From contig NZ_NERD01000002.1 of assembly GCF_002799155.1 (NCBI RefSeq), forward strand, positions 2,480,001 through 2,544,000: a stretch of DNA of 64,000 bases, written 5' to 3'. The position numbers and the translations under genes are program-made. The DNA comes from Stenotrophomonas maltophilia (GTDB lineage: Bacteria > Pseudomonadota > Gammaproteobacteria > Xanthomonadales > Xanthomonadaceae). Below the pieces are notes generated by a model. The model saw only the letters and a list, made by a program, of their open reading frames with translations, made no database searches and had not been told where the DNA came from. This document shows positions 8,831-15,829 of this stretch, piece after piece. Each line of letters begins with the position of its first letter. Positions within the stretch are counted from its first letter, which is position 1.

Positions 8831-9673
8831 ATGGACAGCACCGTCACCACCGCCCTCGATGCCCGTGTCGAACGGGTCTGCCGCCATCTGCAGGCCAGCC
8901 TCGACGAGCCCTCGTTGCGGGAACTGGCCGACATCGCCGGCTGCAGCCCGACGCGCCTGCATCGCCTGTTCAAGCAGGCCACCGGGCTGACCCCCAAGCA
9001 GTACGCCGCCGCGCTTCGCGCCGACCGCCTGCGCACCGGCCTGGAACACCAGGAGCGCATCACCGATGCCTTCCACGATGCCGGCTTCGGTTCCAGCGGG
9101 CGCTTCTACGAGAACGCGCCACGGCTGCTGGGCATGACGCCGAAGCAGTGGCGCGCCGGCGGTCGCGGCGAGGTCATCCACTTCGCCATCGCCGAATGCT
9201 CGTTGGGCAGCGTGCTGGTGGCCAGCAGCGGTACCGGCGTGGTCGCCATCCTGCTCGGCGATGATCCGGAGACGCTGCTGCAGTCACTGCAGCAACGCTT
9301 CCGCCAGGCCGAACTGGTCGGCGCCGACAGCGGCTATGAACAACTGGTAGCCCAGGTCGTGGGCCTGGTCGAGGATCCCACGCGGGGCACCACGTTGCCG
9401 CTGGACATCCGCGGCACCGCGTTCCAGCAGCGGGTATGGCAGGCGCTGCAGCAGATCCCGCGCGGGCAGACTGCCTCCTATGCAGATATCGCCGCTCGTA
9501 TCGGCGCGCCGCGATCGAGCCGCGCGGTCGCACGCGCCTGTGCAAGCAACCCGCTGGCGGTGGCAGTGCCCTGCCACCGCGTGGTGCGCCGCGACGGCGA
9601 CCTGTCCGGTTACGCCTGGGGCGTGGCGCGCAAGCGCGAACTGCTGCGCCGGGAAAAGGCCTCGACTGCCTGA
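8831..9673 (+). CDS. AraC-type HTH fused to O6-methylguanine-DNA methyltransferase
   Basis: 280 aa. Residues about 5-105 are an AraC helix-turn-helix pair (LRELADIAGCSPTRLHRLFK, then a second helix pair ending GMTPKQWRAGG). Residues about 110-275 are the methyltransferase domain with the active-site PCHRVV motif, whose Cys accepts the alkyl group. This is the Ada architecture without the N-terminal zinc domain that senses methylphosphotriesters in E. coli Ada. The ATG at 8831 leaves no room for that domain upstream on this strand. It should repair O6-alkylguanine irreversibly and may regulate itself and the divergent SDR through the GTTTCC repeats. How it would sense damage is unclear. Confidence 0.9.
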   Translation: MDSTVTTALDARVERVCRHLQASLDEPSLRELADIAGCSPTRLHRLFKQATGLTPKQYAAALRADRLRTGLEHQERITDAFHDAGFGSSGRFYENAPRLLGMTPKQWRAGGRGEVIHFAIAECSLGSVLVASSGTGVVAILLGDDPETLLQSLQQRFRQAELVGADSGYEQLVAQVVGLVEDPTRGTTLPLDIRGTAFQQRVWQALQQIPRGQTASYADIAARIGAPRSSRAVARACASNPLAVAVPCHRVVRRDGDLSGYAWGVARKRELLRREKASTA

Positions 9674-9676
9674 AGT

Positions 9677-9705
9677 GGGTGCCGACCTTGGTCAGCACGC
9701 CCTAC
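9677..9705 (-). repeat. SMAG-like GTAG hairpin
   Basis: Read on the minus strand this starts with GTAG and folds through GTGCTGACC-AA-GGTCGGCAC with one mismatch. It sits between the convergent AraC-MGMT and oxidoreductase genes, the usual location for these elements. Confidence 0.6.
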
Positions 9706-9734
9706 TGCGGCATCGGGCCCTGCCCGGCGAACGC

Positions 9735-10760
9735 TCAATCCAGCTTCACCACCAGCTTGCCGAAGTTGCGCCCCTGCAACAGCCCGAAGAACGCCTCCGG
9801 CGCCTTCTCCAGCCCTTCAACCACATCCTCGCGGTACTGGATGCGGCCGTCGCGCAGCCACTGCGGCATCTCGCGTTCGAACTCCGGCCACAGGTGGTTG
9901 AAGTCGTGCACGATGAAACCGCGCACGGTCAGGCGCTGGCGCAGGATCTGGCTGAACAGTGCGGGCAACCGGTCCGGACCGGGCTGCTCGACGCCCCGCT
10001 CGTTGTAGGTGGCGATGGTGCCGCACACTGGAATCCGGGCGAAGTCGTTGAGCAGCGGCAGCGCCGCATCCAGCACATGGCCACCGACATTCTCGAAGTA
10101 CACATCGATGCCCGCAGGCACCGCTGCGCGCAGCTGCGCGGCAAAATCAGCCGCGCGATGATCCAGCGCCACGTCCACCCCCAGCGTCTGCAGATAGGCA
10201 CGCTTGGTCTCACCACCGGCGATGGCGACCACGCGCGCGCCCTGCAGTTTGGCCAGCTGCGCCACCGTCGCGCCGACCGGCCCGGTGGCGGCGGCCACTA
10301 CCAGCGTCTCACCCGGCTTCAAACGGGCGATTTCATGCAGGCTCGAATAAGCGGTGAAACCCGGCATGCCATACACCCCCAATGCCGTGCTCAGCGGCAG
10401 TCCGGCCGGATCCAGACGGCGCCCCAGTGACTTGGCCGGCAGCACCGCGTGAGTCTGCCAACCGCCCGGCGCCAGCAGCAGGTCTCCCATCGCCACGCCT
10501 TCGGCGTTGGACCGCAACACTTCGGCCACGGTCTGGCCTTCCATCACCGCCCCCACCGCCACCGGCGCGGCATACGAGGGGCCCTCGTCCATGCGTCCCC
10601 GCATGTACGGGTCCAGCGACAGGTAGCGGTTGCGCAGCAGCACCTCGCCTTCAGCCGGTGCCGGCAACGCAGCCTGTTCCAGACGGAAGTTGGCCGCACT
10701 CGGCGCCCCCTGCGGACGCGAGGCGAGCACGATGCGGGTGGTGGTCGAGGAATCGGACAT
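9735..10760 (-). CDS. NADP-dependent MDR oxidoreductase (CurA/PTGR-like)
   Basis: 341 aa, full length for zinc-independent medium-chain reductases of the leukotriene B4 dehydrogenase type. The N-terminal catalytic domain has LSLDPYMRGRM, a signature of this subfamily. The nucleotide-binding domain carries AAATGPVGATVAQLAK (AxxGxxG), and later motifs are ENVGG and VCGTIATYN. Relatives reduce alpha,beta-unsaturated ketones and aldehydes such as curcumin or 2-alkenals with NADPH. No zinc ligands are seen. The gene appears monocistronic, starting at ATG 10760. The exact substrate cannot be told. Confidence 0.92.
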   Translation of the reverse strand: MSDSSTTTRIVLASRPQGAPSAANFRLEQAALPAPAEGEVLLRNRYLSLDPYMRGRMDEGPSYAAPVAVGAVMEGQTVAEVLRSNAEGVAMGDLLLAPGGWQTHAVLPAKSLGRRLDPAGLPLSTALGVYGMPGFTAYSSLHEIARLKPGETLVVAAATGPVGATVAQLAKLQGARVVAIAGGETKRAYLQTLGVDVALDHRAADFAAQLRAAVPAGIDVYFENVGGHVLDAALPLLNDFARIPVCGTIATYNERGVEQPGPDRLPALFSQILRQRLTVRGFIVHDFNHLWPEFEREMPQWLRDGRIQYREDVVEGLEKAPEAFFGLLQGRNFGKLVVKLD

Positions 10761-11026
10761 GGCCAGATCTCTGCTGTTGCCAGCATCAGGAAAGGAGTGC
10801 CGACACTACGCCGCAGCGATCCCCGATGGCGGCCACGAAAACAGCGTTCCATTGCCCGGACCCGCGCGGGTCCGGCACAGCCCTTGCCCTTGCAGCATTG
10901 GCGCTTGCGGCAACCCGCTGATTTCCACCGCAGACGATGATCGATTGGCCACGTCCTGCCCCACAACGGAGGATCAAGCACTTGGGAGCACGCAGACGGC
11001 AATGTGAAGGTTTTTTGCCAAAATGC
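10761..11026. other. Intergenic region upstream of the tRNA-Phe promoter
   Basis: About 270 bp between the divergent oxidoreductase gene and the tRNA-Phe promoter. I see no coding frame with a ribosome site and no clear palindrome. It should contain the oxidoreductase promoter, but no good -35/-10 pair was found. Confidence 0.4.
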
Positions 11027-11055
11027 TTGCCGTAGGCGGCTGACCTCCGTAATAT
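11027..11055 (+). promoter_or_regulatory. Sigma70-type promoter of the tRNA-Phe pair
   Basis: TTGCCG at 11027-11032 and TAATAT at 11050-11055 have 17-bp spacing. The first tRNA-Phe begins about 33 nt after the predicted start site. Confidence 0.65.
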
Positions 11056-11094
11056 GCGCGTCCTTGGCAGCGACCTCGCTGCAACGAAACACGT

Positions 11095-11170
11095 GGCCGA
11101 GTAGCTCAGTTGGTAGAGCAGGGGATTGAAAATCCCCGTGTCGGCGGTTCGATTCCGTCCTCGGCCACCA
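11095..11170 (+). tRNA. tRNA-Phe (anticodon GAA), copy 1
   Basis: 76 nt including CCA. Acceptor GGCCGAG pairs fully with CTCGGCC. The anticodon stem GGGGA/TCCCC closes the loop TTGAAAA, giving anticodon GAA. The T-loop is TTCGATT. It is followed by its own terminator. Confidence 0.97.
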
Positions 11171-11178
11171 CGTTTTGA

Positions 11179-11206
11179 GGACCTGCAGAAATGCAGGTCT
11201 TTTTTT
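11179..11206 (+). terminator. Terminator after tRNA-Phe copy 1
   Basis: GACCTGCA (11180-11187) pairs with TGCAGGTC (11192-11199) around GAAA and is followed by seven T residues. Confidence 0.85.
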
Positions 11207-11243
11207 CCGGGAGCCGCGATTGATTGCGGTTGCCACACAATCT

Positions 11244-11319
11244 GGCCGAGTAGCTCAGTTGGTAGAGCAGGGGATTGAAAATCCCCGTGTCGGCGGTTCG
11301 ATTCCGTCTTCGGCCACCA
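11244..11319 (+). tRNA. tRNA-Phe (anticodon GAA), copy 2
   Basis: Identical to copy 1 except position 66, which is T instead of C, so the acceptor stem has a G7-U66 wobble. The anticodon loop and CCA are intact. I see no good promoter in the 37 bp between the copy 1 terminator and this gene, so expression may depend on read-through. Confidence 0.96.
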
Positions 11320-11327
11320 TCTTTCGA

Positions 11328-11354
11328 GACCTGCAGAGATGCAGGTCTTTTTTT
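11328..11354 (+). terminator. Terminator after tRNA-Phe copy 2
   Basis: GACCTGCA (11328-11335) pairs with TGCAGGTC (11340-11347) around GAGA, followed by seven T residues. It is nearly the same hairpin as the one after copy 1, showing that gene and terminator were duplicated together. Confidence 0.85.
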
Positions 11355-11479
11355 GTCCATGCCCCGCGCTCGGGGCAAGTGGTGGGCAACGCACCGGCCG
11401 TCTTCGCCCGGTTGACGAAACATTTACACCGGCATGCGCGGCGGCACCTACGCTCCAGACTCCTGCCTGGAGTCTGCCG

Positions 11480-12031
11480 ATGCATCTGCGCCCCGCCCTG
11501 CTCGCCTGCCTGCTGCTGGCCACCCTGCCGGTGATCGCCGCCGAGCCGGTGCGCGCGGTCGACCACCTGGACATCGATCGCTACGCCGGCCAATGGCATG
11601 AGATCGCGCACCTGCCGGTGTCGTTCCAGAAGCAGTGTGTCGGCGAGATCACCGCCAACTACGGGCTGCGCCGCGACGGCCGCATCAGTGTCACCAATGC
11701 CTGCCGCAATGGCGAGGGCGAACGCGTGGTCGCCGAAGGGGTCGCCCGTCCGGTGGCCGGTCACCAGGGGCAACTGCAGGTGCGCTTCGTGCCCGACTGG
11801 CTGAGCTGGGTCCCCCTAGTCTGGGCCGACTACTGGGTACTGGCGCTGGACCCGGACTATCAGTGGGCGCTGGTTGGCGAGCCCGACCGCAAGTACCTGT
11901 GGATCCTCTCGCGGCTGCCGGAAATGGATCGCGCCCGGTTCGAACAATTGAAAGAAAAGGCCGAGGCCATGGGCTACGACCTCGGCCCGCTGCGGCTGAT
12001 GGCACCATTGCGCGATACGCCCGCCGACTGA
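11480..12031 (+). CDS. Lipocalin family protein (Blc-like)
   Basis: 183 aa. A signal peptide (LLACLLLATLPVIAAEP) is cleaved by signal peptidase I; there is no lipobox cysteine, unlike E. coli Blc. The lipocalin signature GxW appears as YAGQWHEIAHLPVSFQKQC, the central strand motif ends in VTNACRNGEG, and WVLALDPDYQWALVGEPDRKYLWILSR is the usual bacterial Blc core, here in overlapping strands. Bacterial lipocalins bind lysophospholipids or other lipids in the cell envelope. The ATG at 11480 fits the signal peptide. It is followed by another exported protein gene, but the 164-bp gap argues against tight coupling. Confidence 0.9.
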   Translation: MHLRPALLACLLLATLPVIAAEPVRAVDHLDIDRYAGQWHEIAHLPVSFQKQCVGEITANYGLRRDGRISVTNACRNGEGERVVAEGVARPVAGHQGQLQVRFVPDWLSWVPLVWADYWVLALDPDYQWALVGEPDRKYLWILSRLPEMDRARFEQLKEKAEAMGYDLGPLRLMAPLRDTPAD

Positions 12032-12195
12032 ACTGCTCCGCATCGGGCGCATCCCGCGTGCCCGATCCAGCGTTGCGCACGCCCGGCCGCCATCTTCACG
12101 CGCTACCCTCTGTGACGGGTCGCCACAGGCGATCCATAAAACCATACGCCGTAGTATGCTTACGCCAACGCACCCCCTCCAGAGGACTTGCGCCC

Positions 12196-12672
12196 ATGCT
12201 CCACCGTTTCCGTACCGCCTTGATCGTCCTGTGCACCCTCGCCCTTGTTGCCTGCAACAACGGCATCGTCAAGCGTGTTTCGGAACCGGCGGCCAGCCTG
12301 CAGCAGCTGACCGTGCGTGCCGATGGCAACTGGACCGTGGCCCTGCGCCTGCAGAACTTCAGCTCGATGCCGATGACCTTCGATGACGTCTCGCTGGCGC
12401 TGACCGTCGGCGACAACGAAGCCGGCACCCTGCTGGCCAAGCCCGGCATCTCCATCGGCGGCACCTCCGCCGACGTCATCAATGTCGACCTCGTGCCCAG
12501 CTCGGCCGCGCGCCTGGTGGTGGCCGACGCGCTGGCCAGCAACCGCACCCTGGCCTATGGCCTGAAGGGAACGGTGGCGGCCACGCCGCAGGAAAAGAAA
12601 CAGCGCAGCTTCGACATCAGCAGCCGCAGCACCCTCAACCAGGCTCCCGGCCTGCCCGGCGTGCTGCGCTGA
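12196..12672 (+). CDS. Lipoprotein, LEA14/WHy-like fold suspected
   Basis: 158 aa. AGAGGA at 12181-12186 precedes the ATG at 12196. The N-terminus is a lipoprotein signal with lipobox LVAC, so it should be lipidated at Cys. The mature part has strands typical of LEA type 2/WHy domains (LTVRADGNWTVALRLQNFSS, then TFDDVSLALTVGD), a beta-sandwich found in small envelope proteins. Function unknown. It ends 64 bp before the acyl-CoA dehydrogenase gene on the same strand, so co-transcription is possible. Confidence 0.8.
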   Translation: MLHRFRTALIVLCTLALVACNNGIVKRVSEPAASLQQLTVRADGNWTVALRLQNFSSMPMTFDDVSLALTVGDNEAGTLLAKPGISIGGTSADVINVDLVPSSAARLVVADALASNRTLAYGLKGTVAATPQEKKQRSFDISSRSTLNQAPGLPGVLR

Positions 12673-12736
12673 ACCCGCCTTTCGTCGCGGCGCCCGGCGC
12701 CGCTCTCCCCTGCCCTGATCAAATCGAGACGTACCG

Positions 12737-14527
12737 ATGAGCAGCTACACCGCCCCGCTTTCCGACCTCCGTTTCGCCCTGCACGACGTGCTCAAGGTCG
12801 AACCCCTGTTCGCCCGCCTGGGCTTCACCGACGCCACCGCCGACGTGGTCGATGCCGTGCTGGAAGAAGCCGGCCGCTTCAGCGCCAGCGTGCTGGCCCC
12901 GCTCAACAGCGTCGGCGACGAGATCGGCTGCGTGCTCGACCAGGCCACCGGTGAAGTGACCACTCCGCCCGGCTTCAAGCAGGCCTACGACCAGTTCGTC
13001 GAAGGCGGCTGGACCGGCCTGACTGCGTCGCCGGAGCTGGGTGGCCAGGGCCTGCCGCACACCCTGGGCGTGCCGCTGAACGAAATGATCAACGCCGCCA
13101 ACCTGGCGTGGGGCAACTTCCCGCTGCTCTCGCACGGCGCCATCGAAGCGCTGAAGCAGCACGGTGAGGCCTGGCAGCACGAGGCCTTCCTCAAGCCGCT
13201 GATCGAGGGCCGCTGGACCGGCACCATGTGCCTGACCGAACCGCACTGCGGCACCGACCTGGGCCTGCTCAAGACCAAGGCCGAACCGAATGCCGATGGC
13301 AGCTACTCGATCACCGGTACCAAGATCTTCATCACCGCCGGCGAGCATGATCTGACCGGCAACATCGTGCACCTGGTGCTGGCCAAGCTGCCCGACGCCC
13401 CTCCGGGCGCCAAGGGCATCTCGCTGTTCGTCACCCCCAAGTTCAAGGTCGACCGCGACGGCAACATCGGCGAGCGCAACGCACTGCGCTGTGGCTCGAT
13501 CGAGCACAAGATGGGCATCAAGGGTTCGGTCACCTGCGTGATGAACTTCGATGGTGCGCAGGGCTACCTCGTCGGCCAGCCGCACAAGGGCCTGCAGGCG
13601 ATGTTCACCATGATGAACACCGCGCGCCTGGGTGTTGGCCTGCAGGGCATCGGCCTGTCCGAGCGCGCTTACCAGAACGCGCTGAAGTACAGCCGTGAGC
13701 GCCTGCAGTCGCGCGCCCTGAGCGGCGCCAAGTTCCCGGACAAGCCGGCCGACCCGATCCTGGTCCATCCGGACGTGCGCCGCATGCTGCTGACGGTGAA
13801 GTCGCTGGTCGAAGGCAGCCGCCTGCTGGCCCTGCACGCCGCCACCCTGATCGACGTCGCCCACCATGCCGAGGATGCCGCCGAGCGCGAGCGCGCCGAC
13901 ACCCTGGTGAGCTTCCTGACCCCGATCTCCAAGGCCTGCCAGACCGAATGGGGCATCGAGAACACCTACAACGCCCTGCAGTGCTTCGGCGGCCACGGCT
14001 ACATCCGCGAACACGGCATGGAACAGCTGGCCCGCGATGCCCGCATCACCACGCTGTATGAAGGCACCACCGGCGTCCAGGCGCTGGACCTGATCGGCCG
14101 CAAGACCGCGTCGAGCCAGGGCGCCGGCCTGAAGCTGATGCTGGCCGAGATCGAGGCCTTCGCCAAGGAACACGAGGGCAACGAAGCGCTCGCCGAATTC
14201 ATCGGCCCGCTGCGCGCCAAGGCCGCCGAATGGGGCAAGCTGACCCTGGACGTGCTGCAGCGCGCGGCCGCCAACCCCGACGAACTGGGCGCAGCCAGCT
14301 ACGACTACCTGTTCTATTCGGGTTACGTGGTGCTGGCCTACTGGTGGGCCCGCAGCGTGGCCGCCGCCGATGCCAGCGCACACGGCGCGGCCTTCGCCCA
14401 GGGCAAGCGTGAGACCGCACGGTTCTACTTCGCCCGCGTGCTGCCGCGCACCCTCAGCCACGCCGCCGCGATCCAGGCCGGCGCCGCCCCGCTGATGGCC
14501 ATGGACGACGAGCGCTTCGGCGCCTGA
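12737..14527 (+). CDS. Acyl-CoA dehydrogenase (C-terminal-domain, DmdC-like type)
   Basis: 596 aa, the long acyl-CoA dehydrogenase form with an extra C-terminal domain. It has MCLTEPHCGTDLG (FAD/substrate site), a central beta domain, QCFGGHGYIREHGMEQ and LYEGTTGVQALDLIGRK, whose Glu is the usual catalytic base. Residues about 460-596 are the extra helical domain seen in the 3-methylmercaptopropionyl-CoA dehydrogenase subfamily. It should oxidise an acyl-CoA to a 2-enoyl-CoA and pass electrons to ETF. Many Xanthomonadaceae members are annotated as fatty-acid degradation enzymes, and no sulfur-metabolism genes are near. Substrate unassigned. Confidence 0.93.
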   Translation: MSSYTAPLSDLRFALHDVLKVEPLFARLGFTDATADVVDAVLEEAGRFSASVLAPLNSVGDEIGCVLDQATGEVTTPPGFKQAYDQFVEGGWTGLTASPELGGQGLPHTLGVPLNEMINAANLAWGNFPLLSHGAIEALKQHGEAWQHEAFLKPLIEGRWTGTMCLTEPHCGTDLGLLKTKAEPNADGSYSITGTKIFITAGEHDLTGNIVHLVLAKLPDAPPGAKGISLFVTPKFKVDRDGNIGERNALRCGSIEHKMGIKGSVTCVMNFDGAQGYLVGQPHKGLQAMFTMMNTARLGVGLQGIGLSERAYQNALKYSRERLQSRALSGAKFPDKPADPILVHPDVRRMLLTVKSLVEGSRLLALHAATLIDVAHHAEDAAERERADTLVSFLTPISKACQTEWGIENTYNALQCFGGHGYIREHGMEQLARDARITTLYEGTTGVQALDLIGRKTASSQGAGLKLMLAEIEAFAKEHEGNEALAEFIGPLRAKAAEWGKLTLDVLQRAAANPDELGAASYDYLFYSGYVVLAYWWARSVAAADASAHGAAFAQGKRETARFYFARVLPRTLSHAAAIQAGAAPLMAMDDERFGA

Positions 14528-14611
14528 GCCGGGCTGCCGCCCGGCCCCCGCAGAAGCCAAGGCTGGAGCTAAAGCAACAGCAACAGCTGGCTTCCTGCGG
14601 GATGGCAGGAC

Positions 14612-14776
14612 GGGTCCGATTGCGGGGGACGGCGCAAGTACGTCCTTGTAGCCTCGATCGCCGCTTGCTCGTGTGCGCTGTCCTGCGCACACGGCAGGGC
14701 CGGGGTTGGGCGTCCTGCCCAACCCGCCCGAGGCATGCCTCGAGCCCATGCGGCTCACGCCCCCGCAACCGGACCC
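14612..14776. repeat. Large fold-back element
   Basis: Terminal arms at 14612-14628 and 14760-14776 match at 16 of 17 positions as an inverted repeat. Inside are three perfect palindromes: GTGTGCGC/GCGCACAC (14671-14692), GGGTTGGGC/GCCCAACCC (14703-14725) and GAGGCATGCCTC (14730-14741). There is no open frame with a start signal. It could be a miniature transposable element or a structured RNA; no target duplication was identified. Confidence 0.5.
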
Positions 14777-14805
14777 ACCCCGCCTTCGACAGATTTCTGC
14801 TGCTG

Positions 14806-14829
14806 GTAGGTGTCGACCTTGGTCGACAC
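14806..14829 (+). repeat. SMAG-like GTAG hairpin, first of a tandem pair
   Basis: GTAG is followed by GTGTCGACC-TT-GGTCGACAC, a perfect 9-bp stem. Confidence 0.7.
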
Positions 14830-14830
14830 G

Positions 14831-14853
14831 GTAGATCCACGCCATGCGTGGAT
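14831..14853 (+). repeat. SMAG-like GTAG hairpin, second of a tandem pair
   Basis: GTAG is followed by ATCCACGC-CAT-GCGTGGAT, a perfect 8-bp stem. It lies one base after the first hairpin in the same orientation. Confidence 0.75.
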
Positions 14854-14883
14854 GAAAACCACCGAAATCCATCTGGAGAAAAG

Positions 14884-14971
14884 CCCCCCTTTGTTAAGGG
14901 GGGCGCGCCGACGGCGCAGGGGATAGGAGAAATGCGCGGGCATTCCAACCCGCCTACTGCGGGCTGGGATG
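14884..14971. repeat. Two further hairpins of the 14.5-15.06 kb repeat island
   Basis: CCCCCCTT-TGTT-AAGGGGGG (14884-14903) is a perfect 8-bp stem without a terminator U-run. An imperfect 13-bp stem spans 14941-14971. With the neighbouring elements they fill nearly the whole gap between the acyl-CoA dehydrogenase and HNH genes. Confidence 0.5.
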
Positions 14972-14984
14972 CCGAATGCGCGGA

Positions 14985-15044
14985 CCTGAATGTTGACGAT
15001 TTGCGTGTCGCCGACAGGCGATACACAAATCGTCAACATTCAGG
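14985..15044. repeat. 28-bp inverted repeat upstream of the HNH gene
   Basis: Arms 14985-15012 and 15017-15044 pair over 28 positions with only two mismatches (both G-U pairs in RNA) around the loop GACA. A TATAAG -10-like box begins one base after the right arm, at 15045. The element may be an operator, an RNA hairpin or a mobile repeat. There is no U-run after either arm, so it is not a standard terminator. Confidence 0.75.
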
Positions 15045-15061
15045 TATAAGCTGTTCTCCCG

Positions 15062-15727
15062 ATGGAGACAGACACTACATGCTTGGGTCTGATCGAAGCC
15101 GGAGCTCCGTTTTCTGCTCCGGGCGCCGAAGCATCGCCCAACGCCACGACGCTGCATCGCCCCGGTTCGGTCCGGCTGCTCTCGCTTGATGCCCACGGAC
15201 GCGTACTGGACTGGATCACCTGGCAGGATGCGGCCTGCCTCTACGCCCGTGAAGCCGTGGCCTGGACGCTGGGCGATCCCTGCCTGCACATCCATGGCGG
15301 CACCAACCGCTTCAGCGGCCTGCAGAGCGGCATGGACCTGCACCCCATCATCGCCGCTCGCGGCCACGCCCGCTCCCGCGCGATCGACCCGACGCCGAAC
15401 CTGACCAACCAGGCCCTGTTCGCCCGCGACGCCCATCTGTGCATGTACTGCGGCCAGCAGTTCAACCGCCCCACGCTCACCCGCGACCATGTCATGCCGC
15501 TGTCCAAGGGCGGCCTGGACTGCTGGGAAAACGTGGTCACCGCCTGCTTCCACTGCAACTCGCGCAAGAGCGACCGCACCCCGCAGCAGGCCGGCATGCC
15601 CCTGCTGGCGGTGCCCTACCGGCCCAGCTGGATCGAGCACCTGATCCTGTCCAACCGCAACATCCTGGCCGACCAGATGGCCTTCCTGAAGGCGCAATTG
15701 CCCAAGCGGTCGAAACTGAGCACCTGA
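15062..15727 (+). CDS. HNH endonuclease domain protein
   Basis: 221 aa. The C-terminal half holds a complete zinc-ribbon HNH: CMYC at about residues 125-128, then LTRDHVMPLSKGG with the catalytic His, then the N of NVVTA and the second pair CFHC. This is the McrA-like class of nicking or double-strand endonuclease. Proteins of this form are widespread next to core genes in Xanthomonadaceae, and their role is not known to me. ATG 15062 is the first possible start because an in-frame TAA lies at 15047-15049. With TATAAG at 15045 the message may be leaderless, and no ribosome site is visible. dxs follows 102 bp downstream. Confidence 0.9.
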   Translation: METDTTCLGLIEAGAPFSAPGAEASPNATTLHRPGSVRLLSLDAHGRVLDWITWQDAACLYAREAVAWTLGDPCLHIHGGTNRFSGLQSGMDLHPIIAARGHARSRAIDPTPNLTNQALFARDAHLCMYCGQQFNRPTLTRDHVMPLSKGGLDCWENVVTACFHCNSRKSDRTPQQAGMPLLAVPYRPSWIEHLILSNRNILADQMAFLKAQLPKRSKLST

Positions 15728-15829
15728 ACGCCCGGAAATGCAACCCTCACCGTCCTGTCACGGACGGCGGCGTTTGCTTGCCCCACCCCCGTTTGAGGGC
15801 GAAAATGGGCGTTCAGAAAAAGTGCGAAC

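Noticed and set aside
12719..14872. Minus-strand open frame of about 700 codons opposite the acyl-CoA dehydrogenase
   Set aside because: Shadow frame; the plus-strand acyl-CoA dehydrogenase has complete motifs.
14602..15189. Possible gene in the repeat island upstream of the HNH gene
   Set aside because: The frame runs through several inverted repeats, lacks a ribosome site and overlaps the true HNH gene in another frame.
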